Source: Ignavibacteria bacterium (GTDB lineage: Bacteria > Bacteroidota > Ignavibacteria > Ignavibacteriales > Ignavibacteriaceae). Taken from it: a stretch of 64,000 nt of DNA. Positions 1 through 8,577 of the stretch are shown here, one piece after another. The DNA lies in the NCBI GenBank assembly GCA_021286645.1, contig JAJTBZ010000097.1, forward strand, positions 235,454 to 299,453, read 5' to 3'. Position 1 is the first letter of the stretch. Each line of letters begins with the position of its first letter. A program made the translations under genes and the position numbers. The notes beneath the pieces are model-generated. The model was given only the letters and a program-made list of their open reading frames with translations, had not been told where the DNA came from and made no database searches.

Positions 1-2244
1 TTTAGCCGACGCACTATTGGCATCAGTTAGGGTAATGGTGGTTGTAATGCCAGGAAGACTATTTTCGCGGCTTCTTTCTACCAATGCCTGGCGATTCGTG
101 GGAATAGTTAGAACTCCATTCTGGCTTGCACGTACCCAATAGCCTTTGCCGCTTTGCAGAGTGGATGCTATGTAATATGCTCCATTGTATCCATAGAACT
201 GCGAATTTATTATGCCAGCCGGCACTGTAATTATTGAACTCGTCGGTACATCGTTCTGAAAAATACCAATGAGATTCCAGCCAGCCGAAAGATTTACCTG
301 ATTACCGGCAGAAGTTCCGCAAACATTTACTGATGCGGCGTCAGTCATCCTGATCCAGTATCCTTTTCCCGGTGAAAGGGAGGGATTGATCTGGTACCCA
401 TTCAAATAACTGTACGCGGGTGAATTCGCGACCGGGAATAAACTTGTAACCGATGAATCAGCGGGCCGTACCGGAACAGAAATGATATTCCAGCCGGCTG
501 CCATTGTTATGGTACCACAAGGACTGGTTATAGAAAATATTGCATCGCTAATGTCATTGAGAGCGAGGTTATGAGAATCGGATATTCGTATTTTACACTG
601 GGCGGAAACTGCTGCCGGAACATTCCATGAGAATGTTCCCGTGCCGGCAAGAACAGCCTTGCTGATATTTTGCCACTGGGTGCCATTGTCAGTAGTGTAA
701 TCGATACGAACTGAATCGATACCGGTACTGTTCCAACGAATCTGGTGAATGGAACCGGCAGCCCATGCTTCACCGCCATTAGGTGATGTTACGGTAACGG
801 CGGCTGCAGCTTGTGTATCAACTATGAAACTCCACGCTCCTCGGGGGGCAGGTAAAGGTTTTACAATAGTTCTGCCGCTGTTAGATGTCGCGGATATATA
901 ATAAAATACTTTTATCCCAACACTTTGTACGGGAATCTGGGAGATAAAAGTATCCGCGCCTACGGGGTACATAGGAACCTGATTATACCCGTGAATAGTA
1001 TCGATGCTCCACCATAGCGTTGCTGAGTTGATGCCTGAACGTGAATCGATATAGGATTTTACCTGAAATGGATTGGTAATACCGGCGACGGTCCGTATGG
1101 GCGCGTGCGAAATGACTATCGGCTCACGTACACCGACTTCTTTAGTTATACAGTGGATTGCACCGAGAGCGGTAATGCTTTGGTTGCAATCGATTCCAAC
1201 CACATTATAGCCTGGCATTGCCTCGCGATAAATGCGAAGAGCCGTGGTATCATATTTTGCTTCGTACGTTGGTACTATAACTGTCTTATTAATAATAGAT
1301 GAATTGGTATACGTACGGTAGTCACCGCTGTTTGAAGGGTAACGGCCCTGGGCATCGGGCGGCATGAGAACGCGGACTACCTTGTAATCGCGGCCATAGC
1401 ACGTTTTAAAATTCGATAAAATATATTGTAAATTTGCTTCGATCTGCGGCCCGTCTGCCACACCGGTAGGGTACTGACCCACGAGAAGTGTTTCTTCATC
1501 AAGGAGCTTAATATGCATATCGATATGGTGTATTTGATCGTAGGGGAGAGTCTCGAGCTTTATATACCGGTTAATTCCCATGAATTTTTTCATAATGGTA
1601 TCTATGGACGCGGAGGTTTGCGTCGGATTCTCATCAATGATTAGTTTGGAGGAGAATCCGGTACCGTTGCCATCGGCCATAAAATTACCGCCGGTATGGA
1701 TTAGATTATAGGGCGCTGTTGTTGTTTGGTATAGCGGCAGTCCCTGCATATTTGCAAATACCGAGGGTACCAGATCATCGTTGGGGCGGGGGCGGTTATA
1801 AATCCAATCAATAATGAACAGGCTGTCGCAGTTGTTTGTATAGACTGACCACGGGCCATAATCGCGGCACCATACTGAATTGAAAGAAGCCACAATAAAT
1901 TTTAGATTGGTAAGCGGCACACCGCCGCTTTGCAGGTAACTCTTTACCGATGCCGAATCACTGCATACAATGTATACAGTGCATTCCGTTTGAGCGAATT
2001 TAACAATCTGCCGTAATATAGAAGTATATGAAGTCCAGGCAATCATAACGCCCTCTAATTCTTCCCATTCCGCCATGGTTCGTACGGGGGAAGCAGGGGG
2101 AGTGGTAAAACCTAAAATACTCTTGGGTGAATGATAGGTTTTCATCATCTGCTTTTCTATTTCGGTCATCTGGTGAGGCAGATCCTGAGCGAATACATTC
2201 AATGAACAAACAAGGAGTATGCTGAAGATTACGAAGATTTTCAT
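1..2244 (-). CDS. Secreted peptidylarginine deiminase-like protein (3' end outside window)
   Basis: At least 748 residues; the frame is still open at the window edge. It starts with a signal peptide (MKIFVIFSILLVCSLNVFAQ). The catalytic domain, about residues 55-390, carries the guanidino-group-modifying motifs of the Porphyromonas-type peptidylarginine deiminase/agmatine deiminase family: EWEELEGV (about 58-65), WCRDYGP (125-131), HTGGNF (183-188), HHIDMH (239-244) and GAIHCITK (361-368) with the expected nucleophile Cys365. It is followed by an Ig-like Kre9/KNH-type domain opening with TSPNGGEAW (from about 486) and by two GWN...GKGYW repeats (about 570-730), both common in secreted FCB proteins. 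The signal peptide and extra domains argue against cytosolic agmatine deiminase and for a secreted protein- or peptide-arginine deiminase. The missing C-terminus probably holds a type IX sorting signal (inference). Family call is firm; the exact substrate is not known. Confidence 0.85.
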   Translation of the reverse strand, partial: MKIFVIFSILLVCSLNVFAQDLPHQMTEIEKQMMKTYHSPKSILGFTTPPASPVRTMAEWEELEGVMIAWTSYTSILRQIVKFAQTECTVYIVCSDSASVKSYLQSGGVPLTNLKFIVASFNSVWCRDYGPWSVYTNNCDSLFIIDWIYNRPRPNDDLVPSVFANMQGLPLYQTTTAPYNLIHTGGNFMADGNGTGFSSKLIIDENPTQTSASIDTIMKKFMGINRYIKLETLPYDQIHHIDMHIKLLDEETLLVGQYPTGVADGPQIEANLQYILSNFKTCYGRDYKVVRVLMPPDAQGRYPSNSGDYRTYTNSSIINKTVIVPTYEAKYDTTALRIYREAMPGYNVVGIDCNQSITALGAIHCITKEVGVREPIVISHAPIRTVAGITNPFQVKSYIDSRSGINSATLWWSIDTIHGYNQVPMYPVGADTFISQIPVQSVGIKVFYYISATSNSGRTIVKPLPAPRGAWSFIVDTQAAAAVTVTSPNGGEAWAAGSIHQIRWNSTGIDSVRIDYTTDNGTQWQNISKAVLAGTGTFSWNVPAAVSAQCKIRISDSHNLALNDISDAIFSITSPCGTITMAAGWNIISVPVRPADSSVTSLFPVANSPAYSYLNGYQINPSLSPGKGYWIRMTDAASVNVCGTSAGNQVNLSAGWNLIGIFQNDVPTSSIITVPAGIINSQFYGYNGAYYIASTLQSGKGYWVRASQNGVLTIPTNRQALVERSRENSLPGITTTITLTDANSASAK

Positions 2245-2363
2245 GCTGTGCCGCGGCTTTAATTAAATATTAATATTAGTACCGGTAACTTATCAAAAAA
2301 AACACCTGACCGCAAATAAATAGACCCGGAGAATTTTAGGAGGGGAGAAGATCGGCGTGAAAT

Positions 2364-3128
2364 TTATTTTGGCCGGGTAAATGGGATAAGTGCCGGGGTT
2401 CGGGATTTGTATAAATCCCATTGGGGGTTGTTGGTATATTTTTGTTCAAGCATAGGGATGCCGCTTACTTTTACTATAAGCACATTGAGCACTGCCGGGC
2501 CAATAAGTGAGTAGAAGCTGGTAAACGCCGCGGAAAAAATGCCAATGCCCCACCAGAGCATTATTTCACCAAAATAATTAGGATGTCTCGATACGCTCCA
2601 TAAGCCGGTTGTCATTAACTGCCCCCGGGAGGAAGGTAGATTTTTAAATTGGTAAAGCTGGAAATCGGCGACGCTTTCAAAAATGAGTCCGGTTAGGTAC
2701 AATAAGAAACCGATACCGGCAACCAGGTAATTCCCGGTATTGTTATGTGTGAACATAAAGAAAATAGGTGCGGCTATAATCATCATTAGAACTCCCTGGA
2801 GCATGAATACGCGCAAGAATGCATTCAGTGCCTGCCGCTTACCCCATGCTTCGCGAAAAGCAGTATATCTCTTATCCTCTCCTTTGCCAATTGATCTTGC
2901 AAGTATAAAAGTAGCTAATCGGAGAGCCCAAATAACTATCATGCCAAAGAGTATTATTTGGGACGGAAAAATCACCGTAGCAGTTAACATAAGGGTTAAA
3001 CAAATTACTACAAATCCCGGTCCCCAGAAAATATCGATAATTGAATTGTTTTTCAGCCGCTGAGCAATAATGAAAATCATTATCAATGAAAGGAATATAA
3101 CGGCAAATGAGGCCATAACCGCTTGCAT
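2364..3128 (-). CDS. DUF1295 membrane protein (steroid 5-alpha-reductase-like)
   Basis: A 254-residue integral membrane protein with about six hydrophobic segments. It has the DUF1295 signatures GEDKRYTAFREAWG (about 83-96) and SRHPNYFGE (180-188), the latter shared with the wider steroid 5-alpha-reductase/isoprenylcysteine methyltransferase-like fold. Such proteins are thought to reduce or modify lipid-like substrates in the membrane, but the reaction of this group is not established. Its ATG shares the A of the TAA stop of the upstream B12-MerR regulator gene (TAATG at 3126-3130), so the two are co-transcribed and probably translationally coupled. DUF1295 genes recur beside cyclopropane-synthase/DUF1365 gene sets, as here. 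Confidence 0.85.
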   Translation of the reverse strand: MQAVMASFAVIFLSLIMIFIIAQRLKNNSIIDIFWGPGFVVICLTLMLTATVIFPSQIILFGMIVIWALRLATFILARSIGKGEDKRYTAFREAWGKRQALNAFLRVFMLQGVLMMIIAAPIFFMFTHNNTGNYLVAGIGFLLYLTGLIFESVADFQLYQFKNLPSSRGQLMTTGLWSVSRHPNYFGEIMLWWGIGIFSAAFTSFYSLIGPAVLNVLIVKVSGIPMLEQKYTNNPQWDLYKSRTPALIPFTRPK

Positions 3129-4078
3129 TATATTGCCTCGGTTTTATCTGCTTGTGAGTGCACAGGCATGTTGGTAATTTTCTTCCGAATAACTGATAAT
3201 GTTTGGCGGTATTGCCTGGCACTGGAAGTTACAATAGCCCGTATACCAAGTAAAGCAGAATGGTATCCACGGGCAGCCCGTCCGGAAGCTATAATAAAAG
3301 CATCCTCGCCGAGCAGAGAGCGAAGCCGCGGGATCTGCAATAATAAAGCCCCATCGTCTGCCGGATATACTAAACTAAGATGAACACAACGCGAGTGTAA
3401 CTGTATGGCAGCAGATGCTATTTCCTCTACAGGCAGGCCCGGTCCAAGGTAAATGGTGCGCCAACCCTCAGATGAGGCAATAATTGAGGCCAGAACCGCC
3501 TCTAATTCGTGAAATTGTCCTTCAGGGGCGGCAATCACAATAGCCGGGGAGCTATTAGAGGCACTATATGAGGTTGATATCCTCGCGAGGAAAAATTTAA
3601 TTGCGGATGAGGCAAAGTGCTCCTGTGCCACGCGCATTTCACCATCATTCCACATATTACCAATTTTCTCTATCAGCGGAATGATAATCTGCTCGATAAC
3701 TTCAATTACAGGTTTCTCAACGAGTACGGTACCAAGTAATTTGTGCAGTTTAGGGGAGTCGTATTCCCGTATAGCCTGAATACATTCGTCAATAAGCCCG
3801 ATGAATTCGGATTGCATATTTTTTTTGGGTATATCCGGCCCGCCTATTACCCGAAGCTGTTCGAGTTGCTCAAGCGAATGACCGGCAATATCACCAATTC
3901 GATGTCCTTCCTGTGTTAATTGCCCCAACAGTGTTAGTTTATCTAAATCTGAATCGGTGTATAATCGTCTGTTGGACTCAGTCCTTTGTGGTTTAAAGGC
4001 CTCATATCGTTTTTCCCATGCCCGTATGGTCAGCTCGGGTACTCCCGAAATTCGGGAGACAGTTTTAATTGTGTGCAT
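3128..4078 (-). CDS. CarH/LitR-type B12-dependent MerR regulator (putative photoreceptor)
   Basis: A 316-residue regulator. Residues 1-75 form a MerR winged helix (KTVSRISGVPELTIRAWEKR; NRRLYTDSDLDKL). Residues 90-170 form the helical cap of a B12-binding module, with Trp143 and the pair Glu153-His154 spaced as in Thermus CarH (W131, E141, H142). Residues 178-300 form the Rossmann-like cobalamin domain, with APEGQFHE placing His190 where CarH has its lower cobalt ligand. Known biology of the family: adenosylcobalamin-bound tetramers repress DNA in the dark and dissociate in light. The residue after the Trp is Asn144, whereas CarH has the His that caps cobalt after photolysis. The gene is divergent from the lipid-modification operon at 4443-10306 and sits next to phased 11-bp operator-like repeats, so it probably controls itself and that operon. 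Confidence 0.88.
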   Translation of the reverse strand: MHTIKTVSRISGVPELTIRAWEKRYEAFKPQRTESNRRLYTDSDLDKLTLLGQLTQEGHRIGDIAGHSLEQLEQLRVIGGPDIPKKNMQSEFIGLIDECIQAIREYDSPKLHKLLGTVLVEKPVIEVIEQIIIPLIEKIGNMWNDGEMRVAQEHFASSAIKFFLARISTSYSASNSSPAIVIAAPEGQFHELEAVLASIIASSEGWRTIYLGPGLPVEEIASAAIQLHSRCVHLSLVYPADDGALLLQIPRLRSLLGEDAFIIASGRAARGYHSALLGIRAIVTSSARQYRQTLSVIRKKITNMPVHSQADKTEAI

Positions 4079-4087
4079 AGCAATATA

Positions 4088-4106
4088 TTAGACAATAATT
4101 ATACAT
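4088..4106. promoter_or_regulatory. Putative CarH-type operator, litR/carH-proximal (two 11-bp-phased half-repeats)
   Basis: TTAGACAA at 4088-4095 and TTATACAT at 4099-4106 both fit the CarH recognition rule nTnnACAn and start exactly 11 bp apart, on the same strand. They lie 10 bp upstream of the ATG of the regulator gene at 4078, consistent with autoregulation. That they are operators is inferred from phasing and position. Confidence 0.55.
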
Positions 4107-4291
4107 ATTTGAGTAACAATTTCAATTTGTAAAGAGTTCAAACTGCTGAAATACAAGTAAAAATACAAAATCTTCCAACGGGAAAGCTAATATATTATAA
4201 TGTAAATGGTTATCGGCATCCCGTTCCGCTCTACATTTACCGATTCCGTATTGTCTCCATCCCCTTATTTAGGCGCAGGGAACCAATAATA

Positions 4292-4321
4292 TTATACAAA
4301 TGTTATACAAACATAAATCAA
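4292..4321. promoter_or_regulatory. Putative CarH-type operator for the lipid operon (11-bp direct repeats)
   Basis: TTATACAA at 4292-4299 and again at 4303-4310 are identical and both match nTnnACAn; a weaker third copy, TAAATCAA, follows in the same 11-bp register at 4314-4321. Tandem 11-bp repeats on one strand are what CarH tetramers bind in Thermus. The site lies in the 364-bp divergent region (4079-4442) between regulator and operon. I see no convincing sigma-70 or Bacteroidota-type promoter in this AT-rich stretch. Confidence 0.6.
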
Positions 4322-4442
4322 TTTTCCAATTTGTCAAAAATAAATTAATGACAAATGATAAAATCAGCGAAAGGCAAGGAAATGCAGGTTGCATTGGAGT
4401 TAATTACACTGGCAGCCCGGGAAGGTCGGTTACCGGTTCACG

Positions 4443-4790
4443 ATGAATAAAAATCAGCTTCTAATTGTTTTTTCAATCCTTTGGTTCTACATCGTTTACA
4501 CGGTAATAACCACGAGCATGCAAAGCAATCTGTTCACCGAATGGAATTATCTTGCATCAATTCCATGGATGCGGGCCACGCTGGTTGATTTTTATATTAA
4601 CGTTGTGGCCATTTTTACATGGATTGCCCTTCGTGAGCGCTCCAAACTTGCGTTAACATTCTGGTTACTCGGTCTGGTATTTCTTGGCAGTATTGCTACT
4701 ACAACCTATATAATTGTCCAATTAATAAAATTAAAAGCGGGCGAGCCGGTTAGCAATGCTTTCAGCCCCCTTGCTTACCGAAGGAGATAG
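4443..4790 (+). CDS. DUF1475-like small membrane protein
   Basis: A 115-residue protein with three hydrophobic segments (about 7-25, 45-65, 70-95). The core PWMRATLVDFYINVVAIFTW and the following GSIATTTYIIVQL resemble DUF1475 proteins known mainly from plants and scattered bacteria, whose function is unknown. It is the first gene of the operon facing the B12 regulator; the next start codon lies one base after its stop, so the two are coupled. A role in membrane lipid modification is inferred only from its neighbours. The Shine-Dalgarno region before this ATG is weak. Confidence 0.72.
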   Translation: MNKNQLLIVFSILWFYIVYTVITTSMQSNLFTEWNYLASIPWMRATLVDFYINVVAIFTWIALRERSKLALTFWLLGLVFLGSIATTTYIIVQLIKLKAGEPVSNAFSPLAYRRR

Positions 4791-4791
4791 T

Positions 4792-5823
4792 ATGAATTAC
4801 GAAGTGTTATTACATAAAGATTTATTGCCGGACTTTGCAATTCGTTATGGAATCAAACGATTGTTGCATGAGCGGCTGGCGGAAGAATCTGAACGGGATA
4901 AAGAATTGCAACAGTTGAGATTTATGAAATTGGTTGAACAGTTGAAAGCTACACCAATGGCAATAAATACTACAGAGGCGAATCAACAGCATTATGAAGT
5001 TCCTGCTGAGTTTTATATGAAAACTCTTGGGAAAAGGCTGAAATATAGCTGCGCGTATTGGGATGAAGGAACGCCTGACCTGAACACTGCAGAAGAAAAG
5101 ATGCTTCAGTTAACATGCGAGCGGGCAGGAGTGAGGAATAATGAAACAATTTTAGAACTCGGCTGCGGTTGGGGCTCGTTAACGTTATATATGGCTCAGT
5201 ATTATCCTCAGTCAAACATTGTGGCAGTAAGTAACTCACATAGTCAGAAGCGCTTTATTGATGCGCGTTCGGCGGAACTGGGCCTGAGCAATGTAACAGT
5301 AATTACTGCAGATATCAACCAATTTACGACCGATGTTCAATTCGATAGAATCGTGTCTGTTGAAATGTTTGAACACGTACGCAATTACGAGTTGCTTTTC
5401 GGAAAAGTTTATTCGTTCCTGAAACCGGGAGGGCACTTATTTGTTCACATTTTTACCCACAAGGATTTCGCCTATCTGTTTGATATTAAAGATGAAAGCG
5501 ACTGGATGGCAAAGTACTTTTTTACCGGCGGCATAATGCCCAGCAACCACCTGCTGCTGTACTTTGCACAAGGTTTTCGCACGCTTGGGCATTGGGTTGT
5601 GAATGGAACCAATTATGGCAAAACAGCCGAAGCCTGGCTGGCAAATATGGATGCAAACGAAACCGCTGTAAAAGAGATTTTTGCCAATATTTATGGTAAA
5701 AACTCTGTTACCGGGTGGTGGGTTAAATGGCGTGTGTTTTTTATGAGTTGTGCTGAATTATGGAATTATAATGAAGGTAATGAGTGGTACGTGAGTCATT
5801 ATTTATTTCAAAAGAACGGTTGA
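4792..5823 (+). CDS. CFA-synthase-family SAM methyltransferase (coclaurine N-methyltransferase-like branch)
   Basis: A 343-residue SAM-dependent methyltransferase of the cyclopropane-fatty-acid-synthase superfamily. It has NQQHYEVPAEFY (about 64-75), SAM motif LELGCGWGS (121-129), SVEMFEHV and a C-terminal helical region. It lacks the roughly 90-residue N-terminal domain of classical Cfa and resembles the short coclaurine N-methyltransferase-like branch. Start 4792 is chosen because AAGGAG lies at 4781-4786; a further in-frame ATG at 4756 would overlap the upstream gene by 35 bases. A second, classical Cfa is encoded at 8565-9830 in the same operon, suggesting two distinct methyl-transfer steps on fatty acyl chains or on different substrates. 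The substrate is not predictable from sequence. Confidence 0.88.
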   Translation: MNYEVLLHKDLLPDFAIRYGIKRLLHERLAEESERDKELQQLRFMKLVEQLKATPMAINTTEANQQHYEVPAEFYMKTLGKRLKYSCAYWDEGTPDLNTAEEKMLQLTCERAGVRNNETILELGCGWGSLTLYMAQYYPQSNIVAVSNSHSQKRFIDARSAELGLSNVTVITADINQFTTDVQFDRIVSVEMFEHVRNYELLFGKVYSFLKPGGHLFVHIFTHKDFAYLFDIKDESDWMAKYFFTGGIMPSNHLLLYFAQGFRTLGHWVVNGTNYGKTAEAWLANMDANETAVKEIFANIYGKNSVTGWWVKWRVFFMSCAELWNYNEGNEWYVSHYLFQKNG

Positions 5824-5825
5824 AT

Positions 5826-6545
5826 ATGAAAAACAGTATTGTACTTGTTATTGCAATATTTTTCTGCGTCTGGATGAATGGCGGGGCACAATCCAAACCT
5901 GTAGTTGGCAAAGCATACGATCTGAAATCAGCTTCATATTTATATTCGGAAATAACCAGTATTTTTCCCCATGATGGTAAATCATCGAAAATGGTTACAA
6001 GATATACGGATACTGACGGCCGTACATTTGCAGAACGTGTAATACATCTGGGAAACAATCGTACCTGTCCCGATTTTACCCTGAATGATTTCCGCTCCGG
6101 TTATATTGAGGGAGCGAAGAATGAAGCGGATGGAAAGGTACGTGTGTATAGCCGCAAGTCATTTAATGACCCTGTTGAAGAGAAATATTTAGTGATTCCC
6201 AAACCGTATGTCATAGATGGCGGGCTGAATTTCTATATACGCGATAACCTTTCAGCATTGCTGAGGGGCGAAATTCTTTGCTTTAATTTTGTAGCACCCG
6301 CAAAGCTGGACTATTACCGTTTCCGCGTTACGAGGGCTGACACTCAAAAGAAAATTGCTTCGAATGAGATTATACTGAAACTACAGCCGGATAGTTTTAT
6401 TTTACGCGCGCTGGTATCCCCGATCTTTATTACCTATTCACTGGAAACAAAAGAGCTGCTAATGTATAAAGGCTTATCGAATATTAACGATAACGCGGGG
6501 AAAAGTCTGATTGTTTCAATTGATTTTACGGAGAACTATAAGTGA
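5826..6545 (+). CDS. Uncharacterised exported protein of the lipid-modification operon
   Basis: A 239-residue protein starting with a signal peptide (MKNSIVLVIAIFFCVWMNGGAQ), so it is likely periplasmic. I do not recognise a family. The mature part is predominantly beta-rich, with no internal membrane segment and few cysteines. The first ATG after the preceding stop (two bases away) gives the clean signal peptide and is preferred to the earlier in-frame start at 5784, which lies inside the upstream methyltransferase gene. Its stop overlaps the next gene in a TGATG junction. The location argues for a role in handling or sensing the modified lipid, but that is inference only. Confidence 0.75.
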   Translation: MKNSIVLVIAIFFCVWMNGGAQSKPVVGKAYDLKSASYLYSEITSIFPHDGKSSKMVTRYTDTDGRTFAERVIHLGNNRTCPDFTLNDFRSGYIEGAKNEADGKVRVYSRKSFNDPVEEKYLVIPKPYVIDGGLNFYIRDNLSALLRGEILCFNFVAPAKLDYYRFRVTRADTQKKIASNEIILKLQPDSFILRALVSPIFITYSLETKELLMYKGLSNINDNAGKSLIVSIDFTENYK

Positions 6546-7807
6546 TGGAAAAACTTGCGATAGTTGGAACAGGAATCGCCGGCATGGGCGCTGCATGGCT
6601 GTTAAAAGAAAAATATGATATCACCTTCTATGAAAAAAATAATTATCCAGGCGGCCATACTAATACGGTGACCGTTGATGAAAACGGGAAACCTGTATTT
6701 ATTGATACGGGATTCATGGTGTTTAATAAAGTTACATACCCCAACCTGGTAAAGTTATTTGATATTTTACAGGTACCCATTAAACAGACGAGCATGTCAT
6801 TCAGCGTGCAACATCTTCCTTCCGGGCTTGAGTATTGCGGCTCGGGGTTGAACGGGCTATTCGCGCAACGGAAAAACTTGTTTAATCCAGGCTTCATCTC
6901 TATGCTTTTTGAAATAAACCGGTTCAACTCCGAAGCATTGGAATTACTTGCCGGGGATGCAGACAGGGGACTTACGCTTGGCAGTTATATCAGACAGAAA
7001 GGCTACCACTCCGAGATACTCGAAAAATACCTGCTGCCGATGAGCTCCGCTGTATGGTCAACACCGCCAAATAAAATGCTCGAATTCCCTGCTGCTACGT
7101 TAGTGCAGTTTTTCTACAATCATGGCTTTCTCGGATTAAATACTCAACATCAATGGTACACTATTGTAAATGGGAGTCAGGCGTACAGGAGTAAATTACT
7201 TGGCAGTTTCGCGCATAATTTAAAACTGAAAAAGGGTATAGTAAGAATTGAGAGAATCCCGGAAGGTGTGGAGTTGATAACAAATGACGGGCAGCGGGAG
7301 ACGTTTGATAAAGTAATTATTGCTTCGCATGCCGATGAGGCATTGGCAATGCTCGATATGCCCACTGTTCTTGAACAACGGCTGCTTACGCCATTTAAAT
7401 ATCAGCACAATACGGCAACACTTCACACGGATACAGCCGTAATGCCCAGGGCAAAACGGGCCTGGTCATCATGGAATTACCGGATAGCCAAAAGCAATAA
7501 CGATGTATTCGCATCGGTTATATACTATATGAACAGCCTGCAACAAGTATCTGATACAAAGGATTATTTTGTTTCGATTGATGATCCCGGTGCGGTGCGG
7601 GAGGAGCATGTTCTCAGGAAGATTGATTATACACATCCGCTGTTTAATTCAAAAACTGCTGCTGTTCAGCCGGAACTGTACAAATTGAATATGCAAAATA
7701 ATAATACGTATTTCTGCGGGAGTTATTTCAAGTACGGTTTTCACGAGGACGCGTTTACAAGCGCGGTATCCCTTGCTAAAATATTGGATCCGGGCCTTGT
7801 ATGGTGA
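6545..7807 (+). CDS. FAD-dependent oxidoreductase (amine oxidase/desaturase-like)
   Basis: A 420-residue flavoprotein of the NAD(P)/FAD amine-oxidase superfamily. The dinucleotide motif is VGTGIAGMGAAWLL (about 5-18), followed by YEKNNYPGGHTNTV and FIDTGFMVFN, hallmarks of the subgroup found with CFA-type methyltransferases and DUF1365. In Rhodobacter sphaeroides a flavoprotein of such a cluster (UfaD) acts with methyltransferase UfaM in making methylated and furan fatty acids; assignment of this protein to that reaction is inference. The preferred ATG at 6545 overlaps the upstream TGA by one base; an alternative GTG lies one codon earlier. It overlaps the DUF1365 gene by 7 bases. Confidence 0.85.
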   Translation: MEKLAIVGTGIAGMGAAWLLKEKYDITFYEKNNYPGGHTNTVTVDENGKPVFIDTGFMVFNKVTYPNLVKLFDILQVPIKQTSMSFSVQHLPSGLEYCGSGLNGLFAQRKNLFNPGFISMLFEINRFNSEALELLAGDADRGLTLGSYIRQKGYHSEILEKYLLPMSSAVWSTPPNKMLEFPAATLVQFFYNHGFLGLNTQHQWYTIVNGSQAYRSKLLGSFAHNLKLKKGIVRIERIPEGVELITNDGQRETFDKVIIASHADEALAMLDMPTVLEQRLLTPFKYQHNTATLHTDTAVMPRAKRAWSSWNYRIAKSNNDVFASVIYYMNSLQQVSDTKDYFVSIDDPGAVREEHVLRKIDYTHPLFNSKTAAVQPELYKLNMQNNNTYFCGSYFKYGFHEDAFTSAVSLAKILDPGLVW

Positions 7808-8577
7808 GCTGTATATATGAGTGTGTAGTTATGCATAAACGCCTTGTGTTCAAGAAGAATCACTTTAACTACAGGTATTTTATGTTTTATATTGATTTGG
7901 ACGAGGCTGTAGAACTGCATAATAAACATCGTTTCTTTAGTGTGAATAAATGGAACCTGTTTAGCTTGCGAGATCGTGACCACATGATATTTGATGCCCC
8001 GGGAATAAAAAGCAATATCATTAAGTATCTTAATGCAAATGGTATATCCACCGGGGATATGAAAGTACATTTGTTAACCAACACGGCTGTGCTTGGTTAT
8101 AATTTTAATCCCGTATCATTTTATTTCTGTTTTGATAAACAGGGTAAGCCCGTGTGCGTGGTTCCTGAAGTAGGAAACACTTTTGGCGAGTTGAAACCAT
8201 ATTTGGTAGGAAATGAAAATTTACAGGAAAATACGTTTAGTAAACGCGTGAAAAAAGAATTTTATGTATCACCCTTTATAGCGCATGATACATTTTTTGA
8301 TTTCAATATCAACGTGCCGGGAAAAAAGCTAAGTATTCATATTGATGATTATAAGGATGATGAAAAGATATTCATGTCACATCTTTCCGGCGTGAGAATG
8401 CCGCTTTCCGATGCGTTACTGTTGAAATACGCACTCAGGTATCCATTGGTAACCCTAAAAATTATTGCGCTTATACATTATCAGGCGCTGAAATTATTCA
8501 TAAGTGGATTACCATTCTTTAGAAAAATTGAATTCCCGGAATTACAAATTGGAGTTATGCAAAAATGGAAAAGTTAA
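7801..8577 (+). CDS. DUF1365 family protein
   Basis: A 258-residue protein matching DUF1365 from its first residues: SCIYECVVMHKR and YRYFMFYIDLDE, later YNFNPVSFYFCF and KEFYVSPF. Function is unknown, but the family is nearly always adjacent to an FAD amine-oxidase-like gene and a CFA synthase, exactly the arrangement here. No signal peptide; a hydrophobic stretch near 215-235 may associate with the membrane. Start and stop overlap both neighbours (7 and 13 bases), indicating one translationally coupled unit. Confidence 0.9.
   Translation: MVSCIYECVVMHKRLVFKKNHFNYRYFMFYIDLDEAVELHNKHRFFSVNKWNLFSLRDRDHMIFDAPGIKSNIIKYLNANGISTGDMKVHLLTNTAVLGYNFNPVSFYFCFDKQGKPVCVVPEVGNTFGELKPYLVGNENLQENTFSKRVKKEFYVSPFIAHDTFFDFNINVPGKKLSIHIDDYKDDEKIFMSHLSGVRMPLSDALLLKYALRYPLVTLKIIALIHYQALKLFISGLPFFRKIEFPELQIGVMQKWKS

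Noticed and set aside
1..2244. Annotation as cytosolic agmatine deiminase
   Set aside because: Signal peptide and Ig-like plus GWN-repeat domains are not found in agmatine deiminase.
4331..4364. Possible sigma-70 promoter (TTGTCA ... TAAAAT) before the lipid operon
   Set aside because: The spacer would be 22 bp, too long, and no better -35/-10 pair is visible.
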